Positions 8,277 to 17,042 of a stretch of 64,000 bases of DNA are shown here, in pieces. Both the position numbers and the translations under genes were made by a program. The stretch comes from SIG673 sp045638685 (lineage in GTDB: Bacteria > Bacillota > Clostridia > Oscillospirales > CAG-272): assembly GCA_045638685.1 (NCBI GenBank), contig JAZUBT010000035.1, forward strand, positions 11,253-75,252. The letters are read 5' to 3'. The stretch's first letter is position 1. Every line of letters begins with the position of its first letter. The notes below the pieces were generated by a model that did no database searches, was not told where the DNA came from, and worked only from the letters and a program-made list of their open reading frames with translations.

Positions 8277-10079
8277 ATGAACAGAGGGCATATGCTTCCC
8301 GAAAAAGGCGGCAGAGGTGCGTCGGCAGAAAAGCTCAGCTCCGAAAGAAAAAAGGCCGTTGTTTTCCGTCTATGGAAATATCTTAGCCAAATGCGCTTTC
8401 CTTTAATCATAATAGGTATAGTGGTTGTCGCGAGTAACCTTTTCGCTCTTATCGGGCCGAAGCTTTCCGAGCCTGCGATAAACGCCATAAAGCCCGGAGC
8501 GGTTGATTTTGATACCGTTTTCTACTACGTAAGCCTTATGGTTATCTTTTACGTTGCCTCTGCGCTCCTTTCGTTTTTGCAGTCCTTCCTTATGACAACG
8601 GTAAGTAAAAGAATTACCTTTAACATACGCCGCGATCTGTTTGAAAAGCTCTCGCGCCTACCCGTAAAATTCTTTGACACGCATCAGTCCGGTGAGATTA
8701 TAAGCACAATGTCCTATGACGTTGATACCGTAAGCGCCTCGCTTTCGGCAGACCTTATACAGATATGTACGGCGCTTATAACGGTTACGGGATCGTTTAT
8801 TATGATGCTAACCATTTCGAGAATTCTCGTTTTGGTTTTTGTTGTAACGATACCGATGTCGATAATTTTCTCGCGTTACAGAGCTAAAAAGGGCAGACCG
8901 CTGTTCAGAGAGCGCTCTGGTAAGCTCGGAGCTATGAACGGATTTGCCGAGGAATCCATAGGCGGCTTCAGAACAATAAAGGCGTACAATAAGGAAGCGG
9001 AGTTTACCGAGCGCTTTGACGTTAAAAACAACGCGGCGAGCGATGCGTACCACCGCTCAGACAGACATTCCTGCATAGCAGGGCCCTCGGTAAACTTTAT
9101 AAATAATATTTCTCTTGCTCTTATCTCCTTTTTCGGAGCGCTTCTTTATCTTTACTATCCCGAAACGCTGACGCTCGGAGCAATATCCTCCTTCGTTCTT
9201 TATTCAAGGAAGTTTTCCGGTCCGATAAACGAAATTACAAATATATATAGCGAAATCCAGTCTGCGCTTGCGGCGGGAGAACGCGTTTTCCGTCTTATGG
9301 ATGAAAAGGAGGATACTCCTGATAAGGCGGACGCGACGGGCGAGCCTATAACTCGCGGCGAGATTGAATTTCAGAACGTTAATTTCGGATATACCGAGGA
9401 TAAGATTATTATCAAAAATTTCAACTTGAAGGTAAGTCCCGGAAGCGTTATAGCGATAGTAGGGCATACGGGTGCGGGTAAAACCACGATAGTCAACCTG
9501 CTTATGCGCTTTTACGACGTTAATGAGGGTAGAATACTTATCGACGGAATAGATGTGCGCGACAGAAAAAGAGACGAGATGCGAAAAGCGTTTACCATGG
9601 TTTTGCAGGACACGTGGCTCTTTAACGGAAGCGTATATGACAACATAGCCTACGGTAGCGAAGACGTATCCGAGGAGGCGGTAAGGGCGGTTGCGGAAAG
9701 AGCGAAGATAAACGGCTTTATAGAAGCTCTGCCGAGCGGTTACCGTACCGAGATAACGGACAACGGAACCAATATTTCAAAGGGACAAAAGCAGCTGCTT
9801 ACCATAGCCAGAGCAATGCTTCCCGAAAGCGTAATACTTATACTTGACGAAGCGACCTCTAACGTTGATACGAGAACGGAGGCTAAGATAAGCGAGGCGA
9901 TGTGTAGGCTTATGGAGGGTAAGACCTGCTTCGTTATCGCTCACAGGCTTTCTACTATACAGAACGCTGACGTGATACTCGTAATGAAGGACGGGCAGGT
10001 CGCGGAAAGCGGAAGACACGAGGAGCTCTTGAAAAGAAACGGCGTTTACGCCGAGCTTTATTACTCGCAGTACAAATAG
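8277..10079 (+). CDS. Heterodimeric ABC exporter half, catalytic partner
   Basis: A 600-residue half-transporter with six N-terminal membrane spans and a C-terminal ATPase. Walker A is GHTGAGKT (K402), Walker B ends in D524 with catalytic E525, and the switch His is H556, so this half hydrolyses ATP. Its signature is ISKGQ (500-504) instead of LSGGQ. The consensus site would therefore pair this Walker A/B with the LSGGQ of the upstream partner, and the degenerate site would pair the partner's D527 with this altered signature. A GGGGG-containing ribosome site precedes the ATG. A terminator follows at once. Confidence 0.92.
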   Translation: MNRGHMLPEKGGRGASAEKLSSERKKAVVFRLWKYLSQMRFPLIIIGIVVVASNLFALIGPKLSEPAINAIKPGAVDFDTVFYYVSLMVIFYVASALLSFLQSFLMTTVSKRITFNIRRDLFEKLSRLPVKFFDTHQSGEIISTMSYDVDTVSASLSADLIQICTALITVTGSFIMMLTISRILVLVFVVTIPMSIIFSRYRAKKGRPLFRERSGKLGAMNGFAEESIGGFRTIKAYNKEAEFTERFDVKNNAASDAYHRSDRHSCIAGPSVNFINNISLALISFFGALLYLYYPETLTLGAISSFVLYSRKFSGPINEITNIYSEIQSALAAGERVFRLMDEKEDTPDKADATGEPITRGEIEFQNVNFGYTEDKIIIKNFNLKVSPGSVIAIVGHTGAGKTTIVNLLMRFYDVNEGRILIDGIDVRDRKRDEMRKAFTMVLQDTWLFNGSVYDNIAYGSEDVSEEAVRAVAERAKINGFIEALPSGYRTEITDNGTNISKGQKQLLTIARAMLPESVILILDEATSNVDTRTEAKISEAMCRLMEGKTCFVIAHRLSTIQNADVILVMKDGQVAESGRHEELLKRNGVYAELYYSQYK

Positions 10080-10107
10080 AAAAAAGGCGACCTCGGTCGC
10101 CTTTTTA
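10080..10107 (+). terminator. Terminator of the ABC exporter operon
   Basis: GGCGAC...GTCGCC stem flanked by A-run and T-run (10081-10106), starting directly after the stop codon at 10077-10079. Confidence 0.9.
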
Positions 10108-10121
10108 TAATAATGAAAACA

Positions 10122-10252
10122 CCCCGACAGATTTTCTTATGCTCTGTCGGGGATCAATTTATCCTTCGTGATAAGCTGGAAGCTGCTCTCCCTTATCGTG
10201 TTACCAAAACTTTATAAAATAACTTCAACACTTCAATAGCTTCTTATTTATC
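10122..10252. other. Structured intergenic segment, possible small RNA or mazG 3' UTR
   Basis: A perfect 10-bp hairpin CCCCGACAGA/TCTGTCGGGG (10122-10131 with 10143-10152) lies beside an interrupted helix of three perfect stems: 10170-10174 with 10248-10252, 10179-10184 with 10238-10243, and 10198-10202 with 10227-10231. On the minus strand the first hairpin is followed by TGTTTTC and could end transcripts from mazG or from a separate small RNA. No family is recognised. Confidence 0.4.
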
Positions 10253-10300
10253 TGTCAGTTTTACCGTAAGCTTTGCGTTTATATTACAAGCGCACGGACG

Positions 10301-10957
10301 CTACCCGCGAGTTTGCTCTATAAACGCATCGGAAAGATGACGCAGTACAGTCTCTGCGTTAACGTCAAGCTCCTCGCACTTGTATATGGCGTTAAGGAGC
10401 GCGTTTGCCGCCTCTCCCTCGGCGCCGCTTAAGAGGTTTTCTCTCGGCCTTACGTTTTCCTTTGCTGCCTTGTGGATAAGCTTCTGCGCTCTCATAAGAG
10501 CGGGGAGAGGCTTTGCCACGGAGCTGAGCTTTTCGGAAAGTCCGCTCTGCGACTTAGTCTCCGCCTTTATCTTATCCCAATTCTTTAAAACCTCTGCCGA
10601 ATTTTTAACATTAAGGTTTCCGAAAACGTGAGGGTGGCGAACTATCATTTTTTGGCATACGCCGGTAACAACGTCGCCGTAGTTAAATTCACCCGCGTCT
10701 GACGAAATGTCGGAGTGGAAAACAATCTGAAGCAGAACGTCCCCAAGCTCCTCGCAGAGCATTTCGGGGCTTTTCATTTCAATAGCCTCTACCGTTTCGT
10801 AGGTTTCCTCAATAAGTCCCGGTATAATGCTTTCGTGTGTTTGCTCGGCATCCCACGGGCAGCCGTCCTTTCCCCTGAGTATTTTAATAATAAGGAGTAG
10901 GTCCTCCGTTGTAAAGCGGTCTTTGGCCTTTAGTAGTTCTTTTTCCTTTTCGTACAT
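10301..10957 (-). CDS. mazG: Nucleoside triphosphate pyrophosphohydrolase MazG
   Basis: A 218-residue all-alpha NTP pyrophosphohydrolase that converts (d)NTPs to monophosphates plus pyrophosphate, cleaning up aberrant nucleotides. The family signature CPWDAEQTHESI is followed by the metal-binding EExxE...EExxD arrangement (LIEETYE and CEELGDVLLQ) at about residues 50-75. It is shorter than the two-domain E. coli enzyme, so it resembles the single catalytic-domain forms with a short C-terminal extension. A hairpin upstream (10997-11032) separates it from prs. Confidence 0.92.
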   Translation of the reverse strand: MYEKEKELLKAKDRFTTEDLLLIIKILRGKDGCPWDAEQTHESIIPGLIEETYETVEAIEMKSPEMLCEELGDVLLQIVFHSDISSDAGEFNYGDVVTGVCQKMIVRHPHVFGNLNVKNSAEVLKNWDKIKAETKSQSGLSEKLSSVAKPLPALMRAQKLIHKAAKENVRPRENLLSGAEGEAANALLNAIYKCEELDVNAETVLRHLSDAFIEQTRG

Positions 10958-10996
10958 AGACTTTATTCCTTTTTATAAAATTATAAATACAGTAAA

Positions 10997-11040
10997 GCGG
11001 ATATGCTCTTGAAAAACAAGCTCATACCCGCCTTTTATTT
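10997..11040. terminator. Imperfect hairpin between prs and mazG, probable terminator
   Basis: GCGG/CCGC, TATG/CATA and CTTG/CAAG stems around an AAAAA loop (10997-11032), with mismatches between the three blocks. A T-rich tail lies on the plus side and a weaker one on the minus side, where it would act on prs transcripts. Confidence 0.5.
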
Positions 11041-11053
11041 TAATTTTGTTTTA

Positions 11054-12196
11054 TTAAAGCGTTCCTACAAATTCGGGCTTTAAAACTCCGTTTTCGTCAA
11101 GCTTTTCAATAAGCGTATGGATTTTATCAACCTGGTTAAGAAGGGGCCCTATGCTTTTATTGGTATGGAGAGAAGCAATGAGAAGCGCGACGTATTTGGA
11201 CATATCAACGTCGGTGTACCAGTCTCTCGCTTTGAGCTCGGGGGTTCTGTATATAAGGTTGGTGGTGAATATCTGGTCGATTGCTCCGTCTCTGAACGCC
11301 TTGTCAATCTTTTTAAGTCCGTTGCAGAAAAGTCCGAAGGAGGCAAATACGAATACGCGTTTTGCGCCTCTGGATTTAAGCTGTCTTGCAACGTCAAGAA
11401 CAGACTCTCCGGAGGAGATTATATCGTCAACGATTATAACGTCCTTGTCCTTTACGCTCTTTCCGAGGTACTGGTGAGCCTTTATCGGGTTTTTACCGTC
11501 CTTAACAACCGTGTAGTCGCGTCGCTTGTAGAAGGTACCAAGCTCAAGCTTTAATACGGAGGAGTAGTACATACAGCGGTTCATTCCGCCCTCGTCGGGG
11601 GAAATCATCATAAGCTTTTCTTTGTTTATCGCTATATCAGGATACTTCTTAAGGAGAGCCTTTATCATCTGATAGGTAGGATGAACGTTATCAAAGCTGC
11701 ACATCGGTATCGCGTTCTGAATACCTATATTATGTATATCAAAGGAAATTATGTTTTCAACACCCATTCCCGAAAGCTCCTGAAGGGAGATTGCCGCGTC
11801 AAGAGATTCACGGAGGGTACGCTTATCCTGTCTGCCCTCGTAAATCATAGGCATAATGACGTTAACTCTGCGTCCCTTTCCCGCAACCGAGCAGATAACT
11901 CTCTTTAAATCCTGAAAGTGATCGTCGGGACTCATCGGGTATTCCTTTTCGTACATTTTGAATTTTTCGCCGTGATTAAATACGTCTGCATATACGAAAA
12001 TGTCGTGGTTGCGCATGGTGTCGTTTATAACAACCTTTGCCTCACCGGTTCCGAAACGGATATACTGTGGACGAATCAAAGAGGTTTCGTCGCTTTCAGC
12101 CCAAGTTTTAAGCCACGTATCTACCTTGTTAAGAAATTCGTCGCAGCCTCTTGTGCCTATAATACTGAGCTTACCGCAAATTTGTTCCATTTCCAT
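11054..12196 (-). CDS. prs: Ribose-phosphate pyrophosphokinase (PRPP synthetase), long form
   Basis: A 380-residue PRPP synthetase-like protein making phosphoribosyl pyrophosphate from ribose 5-phosphate and ATP for nucleotide, His and Trp synthesis. The PRPP-binding loop VIIVDDIISSGESVLD lies near residue 255, and a KRRDY element that fits the flexible catalytic loop precedes it. It is about 65 residues longer than the usual 315-residue enzyme and diverges at both ends, resembling a clostridial long variant. TTGGAGGA precedes the ATG by about 10 nt. It has its own sigma-A promoter and probably its own transcript. Confidence 0.88.
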   Translation of the reverse strand: MEMEQICGKLSIIGTRGCDEFLNKVDTWLKTWAESDETSLIRPQYIRFGTGEAKVVINDTMRNHDIFVYADVFNHGEKFKMYEKEYPMSPDDHFQDLKRVICSVAGKGRRVNVIMPMIYEGRQDKRTLRESLDAAISLQELSGMGVENIISFDIHNIGIQNAIPMCSFDNVHPTYQMIKALLKKYPDIAINKEKLMMISPDEGGMNRCMYYSSVLKLELGTFYKRRDYTVVKDGKNPIKAHQYLGKSVKDKDVIIVDDIISSGESVLDVARQLKSRGAKRVFVFASFGLFCNGLKKIDKAFRDGAIDQIFTTNLIYRTPELKARDWYTDVDMSKYVALLIASLHTNKSIGPLLNQVDKIHTLIEKLDENGVLKPEFVGTL

Positions 12197-12241
12197 TGTT
12201 TTATGTCCTCCAAAAGATAGCAGAAAATATTTATATATTTT

Positions 12242-12270
12242 ATTATAACAAAAAAAACAGTATTTTTCAA
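12242..12270 (-). promoter_or_regulatory. Sigma-A promoter of prs
   Basis: On the minus strand TTGAAA (12265-12270), 17-nt spacer, TATAAT (12242-12247), about 45 bp before the prs start codon. Confidence 0.85.
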
Positions 12271-12413
12271 CACTTTTACAAATTTTTTAGATAAAAATTT
12301 TATCAAAAAAAAGGCTTTGTTTTTGTGTATTTTTCATATAGACAAAAATATTGCGGCATAAACAGAAATAAGCCGTCTTAGTGGCAGTTGGTTTTTTATC
12401 CGGGTTAAAATTT
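12271..12413. other. AT-rich intergenic stretch upstream of prs
   Basis: No gene is visible between the prs promoter and the terminator hairpin at 12414. The stretch is AT-rich with T- and A-runs, and no motif is recognised. Confidence 0.4.
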
Positions 12414-12460
12414 AAGCGTTAATAAGGCGGAAAATAGGCTCCGCTTTATTAACGCTTTTT
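12414..12460. terminator. Long terminator hairpin downstream of the isomerase-like gene
   Basis: A 17-bp stem with a single G-T pair (12414-12430 with 12440-12456), A-rich on one side and T-rich on the other. It lies about 40 bp beyond the stop of the minus-strand gene ending at 12499. Confidence 0.8.
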
Positions 12461-12511
12461 GATTTTATTAAATTAAAGTCTTTAAGGCTCGGATTTTATT
12501 ATATTAAAGCC
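12461..12511. repeat. Near-duplicate 20-bp segment spanning a stop codon
   Basis: 12461-12480 and 12492-12511 agree at 18 of 20 positions (GATTTTATTAWATTAAAGYC). The second copy contains the stop codon of the minus-strand gene (12499-12501), and the other lies just downstream in that gene's sense. Confidence 0.6.
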
Positions 12512-13344
12512 TTGATTGCATCAACAGCCGCGGCGAATGCTGCCTCGCTGGTAGGATAGCTATCGACTATCTCGGTCTTGTTGTCCTTGTTTTCAAGCTC
12601 CGCAAGTCCTGCAAAGACGCGAAGATGAGGCTCAACGGAGAGAGTCATTGTGCCGGGGCGCTTCTTAAGCTCGTCAATAATTTCCGGAAGGTGTCCGACA
12701 CCCTTTCCCGCAGGGCAAACGGTTTTGTCCGCGCGGCAGTCCTTAATGTGCATGTAGTATATGTAGTCCTTAAGCTGGTTAAATGCGTCGGGGTAGGTTA
12801 CAACGTCGGACTGAACGAAGTTAGCGGGGTCGAAGATGCACTTGTAGCCGCCGTTAAAGTATTTCATTATGTCAAGGCAGCCCTCGGTCTTTTCTCCGTA
12901 AATGCCCTTTTCGTTCTCGTGGCAAAGGATTGCTCCGCTCGCGTTTGCGGCGTCAAGCATTCTGCTCATGTAGTCAAGAACCTGAGTTCTGTAAGGAGCG
13001 ATGTTGGTGGTGTCCGGTACGAAGAAGGAGAAAACTCTGATTCTCGGGGTGCCGAGTACGTTTGCAAGCTCGCATACGTGCTTGGTAAGCTCGATATGAG
13101 CGTTTATATCGTCGGTAAGCTTTATTTTTCCGAGAGGGGAGCCTATCGACCAAACGCCAAGTCCGTTTGCGTCAAGCTGCTTTTTAACCTCTTTTGCCTC
13201 GTCAACGGTAAGAGTGGAAATGTTCTTGCCGTTAACACCTCTGATTTCGGTGTATTTAACTCCGTTTTTAAGCATGCCCTCTATCTGCTTTGAAAAGTCC
13301 TTAGAGTATTCGTCGGTAAACGCGCTTAATTCAAATTTTGCCAT
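12499..13344 (-). CDS. Xylose isomerase-like TIM-barrel sugar isomerase/epimerase
   Basis: A 281-residue protein of the sugar phosphate isomerase/epimerase superfamily (AP endonuclease 2-type TIM barrel). The barrel pattern is visible: an early YTEIRG strand, LCHENEKGIYGE with the metal-ligand-like Glu near residue 145, FDPANFVQSD near 170, YYMHIKDCR near 195 and a late VEPHL. These fit metal-binding Glu, Asp, His and Glu positions. The substrate cannot be read from sequence and no sugar pathway genes flank it. It has its own consensus promoter and terminator, so it is probably monocistronic. Confidence 0.8.
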   Translation of the reverse strand: MAKFELSAFTDEYSKDFSKQIEGMLKNGVKYTEIRGVNGKNISTLTVDEAKEVKKQLDANGLGVWSIGSPLGKIKLTDDINAHIELTKHVCELANVLGTPRIRVFSFFVPDTTNIAPYRTQVLDYMSRMLDAANASGAILCHENEKGIYGEKTEGCLDIMKYFNGGYKCIFDPANFVQSDVVTYPDAFNQLKDYIYYMHIKDCRADKTVCPAGKGVGHLPEIIDELKKRPGTMTLSVEPHLRVFAGLAELENKDNKTEIVDSYPTSEAAFAAAVDAIKALI

Positions 13345-13402
13345 GATGTTTTTTCCTTTCTTATTTGAAGGTTTTAATATTATTTTTTTTTAAATTTATT
13401 AT

Positions 13403-13431
13403 ATTATAACAACATTTTCCTTTTTTGTCAA
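13403..13431 (-). promoter_or_regulatory. Sigma-A promoter of the isomerase-like gene
   Basis: On the minus strand TTGACA (13426-13431), 17-nt spacer, TATAAT (13403-13408); both boxes are perfect. Confidence 0.9.
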
Positions 13432-13535
13432 GAGGAATAAAAAAATATATGAATTTTAATATTTTCTTTGTAAAAAAGAGATGCTTTCGGTTTCCCGTTA
13501 AAGCGCTTTGCCTGTCCTTGCTGTACGGTGAATGC

Positions 13536-15914
13536 TTACCTCTTTATTTCGATTACGGTAACGCCGTAGTCGCCCTCGCCGTAGTTACCCGCTCTGAAGG
13601 AGGCTACCCTCTTTTCCTTTTTTAACATATTCCAAAGAGCCGTGCGCAGCGCACCCGTTCCTTTGCCGTGCAGAAGCGTTACTGTGTTTACCCCCGCAAG
13701 AACTGCGTCGTCAATATATTTGTCAACGGCGAACCACGCCTCGTCTCCCGTCATGCCGCGAAGATCTATTTCCGCCTTAAATGTGTTAGGGGCAAGAGTT
13801 TTGCTTATCGCTCCGCTCTTTTTCTTTTCGGACGTCTTTTTTGCTTCGGTAAGACGCAGGTTGTCAAGCGTCGTTTTGGTGGTTACAATTCCTGCTCTTA
13901 CGGTAACGTTTCCGTCCTTGTCCGGCGGTTTTATTACTGTACCAGTTCTGCCGACAGACAGGATAATTACCTCGTCTCCGACCTTAAGAGGACGCGTCGG
14001 CGCAACGGCCTCGGATTCCTCTTTTCTGCCGGAAATAAGACTGTCCTCGGCTCCCCGCAGCTTTTGTCTTATTTCTTCCCTCGCTTCTTCAAGAGAGGCT
14101 TTTGTTCGCTTTCCGTCCTCCTGCTTTTGCAGTCTTTCAAGCTTATCGAAAATAAAGACAGAGGAAGCCTTCGCGCTTTCCATCATTCTTGTAGCCTGCT
14201 CGCGAAGATTTTGAGTGTCGCGGTAGGTCTTATCGGAAAGCTCGGTTATATACCTTCTTTTTTCCTTTTCGTACCTTTCAAATTCAGCCTTGGAGCTTTC
14301 AAGCTCGGCTCTTGCCTTTTCAAGCTCTATTCTTTGCTTGTCAAGAGAAGAAATAACGTCCTCAAGCCGCCTGTTTTCGGTGCTTATAAAACGCTCCGCT
14401 CGGCTTATGACGTTTTTCGAAAGTCCGAGCTTTTCCGAGATCGCAAATGCATTTGAGCGACCCGGAGCGCCTATTATCAGTCGGTAGGTAGGCTTCAAGG
14501 TTTCTATATCAAACTCGCAGCCTGCGTTGGTTACTCCGTCGTTGTTGGCGGCGTATTCCTTAAGCTCGGAGTAGTGAGTAGTCGCGGCGCAGAGCGAGCC
14601 CTTGTAGGAGCGTATCTCCTCAAGCACCGAAATAGCTATCGCTGCCCCCTCTATCGGATCCGTTCCCGCTCCAAGCTCGTCAAAAAGAACGAGACTTTCA
14701 CGGCTTACCTTTTTCAGTATCTTTATTATATTGACCATGTGCGAGGAGAAGGTTGAGAGCGACTGCTCAATGCTTTGCTCGTCGCCTATATCGGCAAGTA
14801 TCTCCTCGAAAACTCCACACTCCGCGCTTTCGGCTGGAAGATGAAGTCCTGACTGAGCCATAAGAGCGAAAAGACCGAGGGTTTTAAGGGTTACCGTTTT
14901 TCCTCCCGTGTTGGGGCCGGTTATAACGAGGGTGTCAAAGCCTTCGCCGAGGGAAACGGATATCGGAACCACCGTTTTTGCATCAAGCAGAGGATGTCTT
15001 GCCTTTACAAGCTTTAAAACTCTTTTTTCGGTGATTATCGGCTCTACCGCTTCATATTTATCGGCAAACTGCGCCTTTGCGAAAATAAAGGCGAGCTGCG
15101 TTATATTCATATAGTTTAGAAGTATCGTTTCTCCGTAAAGCGCGCAGTCGGAGGAAAGAGAGAATAATATACGTTCAATTTCTCTTGCTTCCTTTGTCTG
15201 AAGCTCACGAAGCTCGTTGTTTGCCTCGACAACCGCGTAAGGCTCAATAAAAACCGTCGCTCCCGTCGCGGAGGTATCGTGAACGAGGCCTTTTATTTCA
15301 TTTTTATATTCCGCTTTTACGGGAACGACAAAACGGTCGTTTCTTACGGTAACAATGTTTTCCTGAAGATATTTTCCGTAAGCGCCCGAAACGTACCTTT
15401 GCAGAGTTTCTCTTACCGAGCCCTGACTGTGCCGTATCTTTCTGCGCAGGTCTGCGAGCGCGGGACTTGCCTCGTCTGCAACGTAGTCCTCGGAGGGCAG
15501 CGCGCGGTATATCTTTTCCTCTAAAAAACGGTTAGGGGTAAGACGTCTGAAGATTACGTCAATAACCGTTTCGTCTGCCGAGCCGTTTTCGATATAGTCT
15601 ATAAGCGATCTTGACGTACGAAGAACGTTTGCCACGTCAAGAAGCTCGGACGGGGAGAGGGTGGATTTTTTCCTCGCCTTTTCAATAGAGTCGCCGACGT
15701 CCTTTACCGCAGAAAAGGATGGAAGCGATTTTTTCGATATAAGATACCTTGCGGCTGAAGTCTCAGCCTGCATACGCTTTATCCTTACCGCGTCGCTTTC
15801 GGGGGTAAGACGCAGAGCGGTCTCCTTTGCTCCCTCCGTTGCGGCGCACTCCGCGAGAAGCTCTCTTATTTTATTGTATTCAAGTGTTTTAACTGCTTTT
15901 TTAAAATCTGACAT
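13536..15914 (-). CDS. mutS2: MutS2, ribosome-splitting/anti-recombination ATPase with Smr domain
   Basis: A 792-residue MutS2. The core and lever helices occupy the first 300 residues. The ABC-type ATPase has GPNTGGKTVT near residue 336, a LFDELGAGTDPIEG Walker B/D-loop and an ATTHYSELK switch. A long coiled coil with many Glu/Lys follows, and the C-terminal Smr domain includes IDLRGMTGDEA and LLHGKGTGALR. MutS2 limits recombination and, in Bacillus, splits collided ribosomes. It lacks the MutS mismatch-recognition domain. It follows yraN by 76 bp in the rbgA-rnhB-yraN cluster. Confidence 0.95.
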   Translation of the reverse strand: MSDFKKAVKTLEYNKIRELLAECAATEGAKETALRLTPESDAVRIKRMQAETSAARYLISKKSLPSFSAVKDVGDSIEKARKKSTLSPSELLDVANVLRTSRSLIDYIENGSADETVIDVIFRRLTPNRFLEEKIYRALPSEDYVADEASPALADLRRKIRHSQGSVRETLQRYVSGAYGKYLQENIVTVRNDRFVVPVKAEYKNEIKGLVHDTSATGATVFIEPYAVVEANNELRELQTKEAREIERILFSLSSDCALYGETILLNYMNITQLAFIFAKAQFADKYEAVEPIITEKRVLKLVKARHPLLDAKTVVPISVSLGEGFDTLVITGPNTGGKTVTLKTLGLFALMAQSGLHLPAESAECGVFEEILADIGDEQSIEQSLSTFSSHMVNIIKILKKVSRESLVLFDELGAGTDPIEGAAIAISVLEEIRSYKGSLCAATTHYSELKEYAANNDGVTNAGCEFDIETLKPTYRLIIGAPGRSNAFAISEKLGLSKNVISRAERFISTENRRLEDVISSLDKQRIELEKARAELESSKAEFERYEKEKRRYITELSDKTYRDTQNLREQATRMMESAKASSVFIFDKLERLQKQEDGKRTKASLEEAREEIRQKLRGAEDSLISGRKEESEAVAPTRPLKVGDEVIILSVGRTGTVIKPPDKDGNVTVRAGIVTTKTTLDNLRLTEAKKTSEKKKSGAISKTLAPNTFKAEIDLRGMTGDEAWFAVDKYIDDAVLAGVNTVTLLHGKGTGALRTALWNMLKKEKRVASFRAGNYGEGDYGVTVIEIKR

Positions 15915-15990
15915 AGTAGTTTAATTAAAAATAATTTCTTTGATGTATTCGGTAATTTACGACTAATCGGTGTAAGGGGCACATAATACG

Positions 15991-16362
15991 TTATTTCACG
16001 TCTCCAAAAGCGCTTTTTATATGTTTTATTTCCGTTTTTCCGCTAAGAAAATAAACCTCGATAACGTCAATTCTGCACTTTTCCGCCTCATGGTGAAGCT
16101 TTTGGTACGCCTTTACCGCGGAGACAAAGTTTTTTCGTTTTTGATAAGTTACCGCAGATGACGGCCTACCGTATTTTGAGCCGCTGTCTGCGGTGCGCGC
16201 TTTTACCTCAACGAAAACAGTTCTGTCTCCGTCAAGAGCGATAATATCTATCTCTCCCGAGGCGGCACGGAAATTACGCTCCATTACGGTATATGAAAGC
16301 GAAACAAGGTACTCTGCGGCGGCGCTTTCGCCGCTCGCTCCTACCTGTGCGTTACTACTCAT
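15991..16362 (-). CDS. yraN: YraN/UPF0102 nuclease-fold protein
   Basis: A 123-residue UPF0102 protein. The restriction-endonuclease-like core is visible as GESAAAEYL near the N-terminus, then SGEIDIIALDGDRTVFVEVKAR with the E...D...ExK arrangement expected of a metal-dependent nuclease. Its biological role is not established. Its start overlaps the end of rnhB by eight bases, as in the conserved Firmicutes order, suggesting coupled translation and a shared housekeeping context. Confidence 0.9.
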   Translation of the reverse strand: MSSNAQVGASGESAAAEYLVSLSYTVMERNFRAASGEIDIIALDGDRTVFVEVKARTADSGSKYGRPSSAVTYQKRKNFVSAVKAYQKLHHEAEKCRIDVIEVYFLSGKTEIKHIKSAFGDVK

Positions 16363-16981
16363 TCTTGTTTAAAAACCCAAGGAAGGAAAGTCTGTGTATC
16401 GGAGAGGGGCCGTACTTACGCACAGCGTCCATGTGTTCCTTCGTCGGGTAGCCCTTGTGCTTTGCTATGTTGTATTCGGGGTACATCTCGTGCAGCTCCT
16501 CGCAAAGACGGTCTCTGGTAACCTTTGCGAGAATTGACGCCGCCGCGATATTCGGGGATTTTCCGTCGCCCTTTATTACGGTTACCGCCTTGCAGGGAAA
16601 GTCTCTCGCCACGTTTCCGTCCACGAGCGCAAGGTCGGGAGTCGGGGTAAGTCTTTCTATTGATCTTCGCATGGCGAGCTGCGAGGCGTTAAGAATGTTG
16701 ATTTCGTCTATTACCTCGCTACCGACAAGCTCGATAGCGTAGGCCAGGGCGTTTTCTTTTATAATTTCAAAAAGCTCCTCGCGTTTTTTTTCGGAAAGCT
16801 TTTTGGAGTCGTTAAGTCCGGGGAGAACAAATCCTCTCGGAAGAATACAGGCCGCCGCGGCAACGGGGCCGCAAAGAGGACCTCTGCCCGCCTCATCGGT
16901 TCCGCAGATTACCTTGAATCCACTCGCAAAATATTCTTCCTCAAGCTCCCACGTTAAAGGGTTTACGGTTTTTGTAGCCAT
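16355..16981 (-). CDS. rnhB: Ribonuclease HII
   Basis: A 208-residue RNase HII that removes ribonucleotides and RNA primers from RNA:DNA hybrids. The signature GTDEAGRGPLCGPV gives the first Asp/Glu pair, LALVDGN supplies another catalytic Asp, and SILAKVTRD the next conserved block. Start choice: ATG at 16981 has AAGGTGG eight bases upstream; a GTG 12 nt earlier is in frame but sits on that site. It overlaps yraN by eight bases and lies 61 bp after rbgA. Confidence 0.95.
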   Translation of the reverse strand: MATKTVNPLTWELEEEYFASGFKVICGTDEAGRGPLCGPVAAAACILPRGFVLPGLNDSKKLSEKKREELFEIIKENALAYAIELVGSEVIDEINILNASQLAMRRSIERLTPTPDLALVDGNVARDFPCKAVTVIKGDGKSPNIAAASILAKVTRDRLCEELHEMYPEYNIAKHKGYPTKEHMDAVRKYGPSPIHRLSFLGFLNKNE

Positions 16982-17042
16982 AACTTTAACCACCTTTTTA
17001 CGGAGTTTTATATTTATTTTTTATGTGTTTTACAGCTGTACC

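Noticed and set aside
13668..14456. A 262-codon plus-strand open frame inside mutS2
   Set aside because: Lies entirely antisense to conserved MutS2 and Smr sequence, with no ribosome site or family match.
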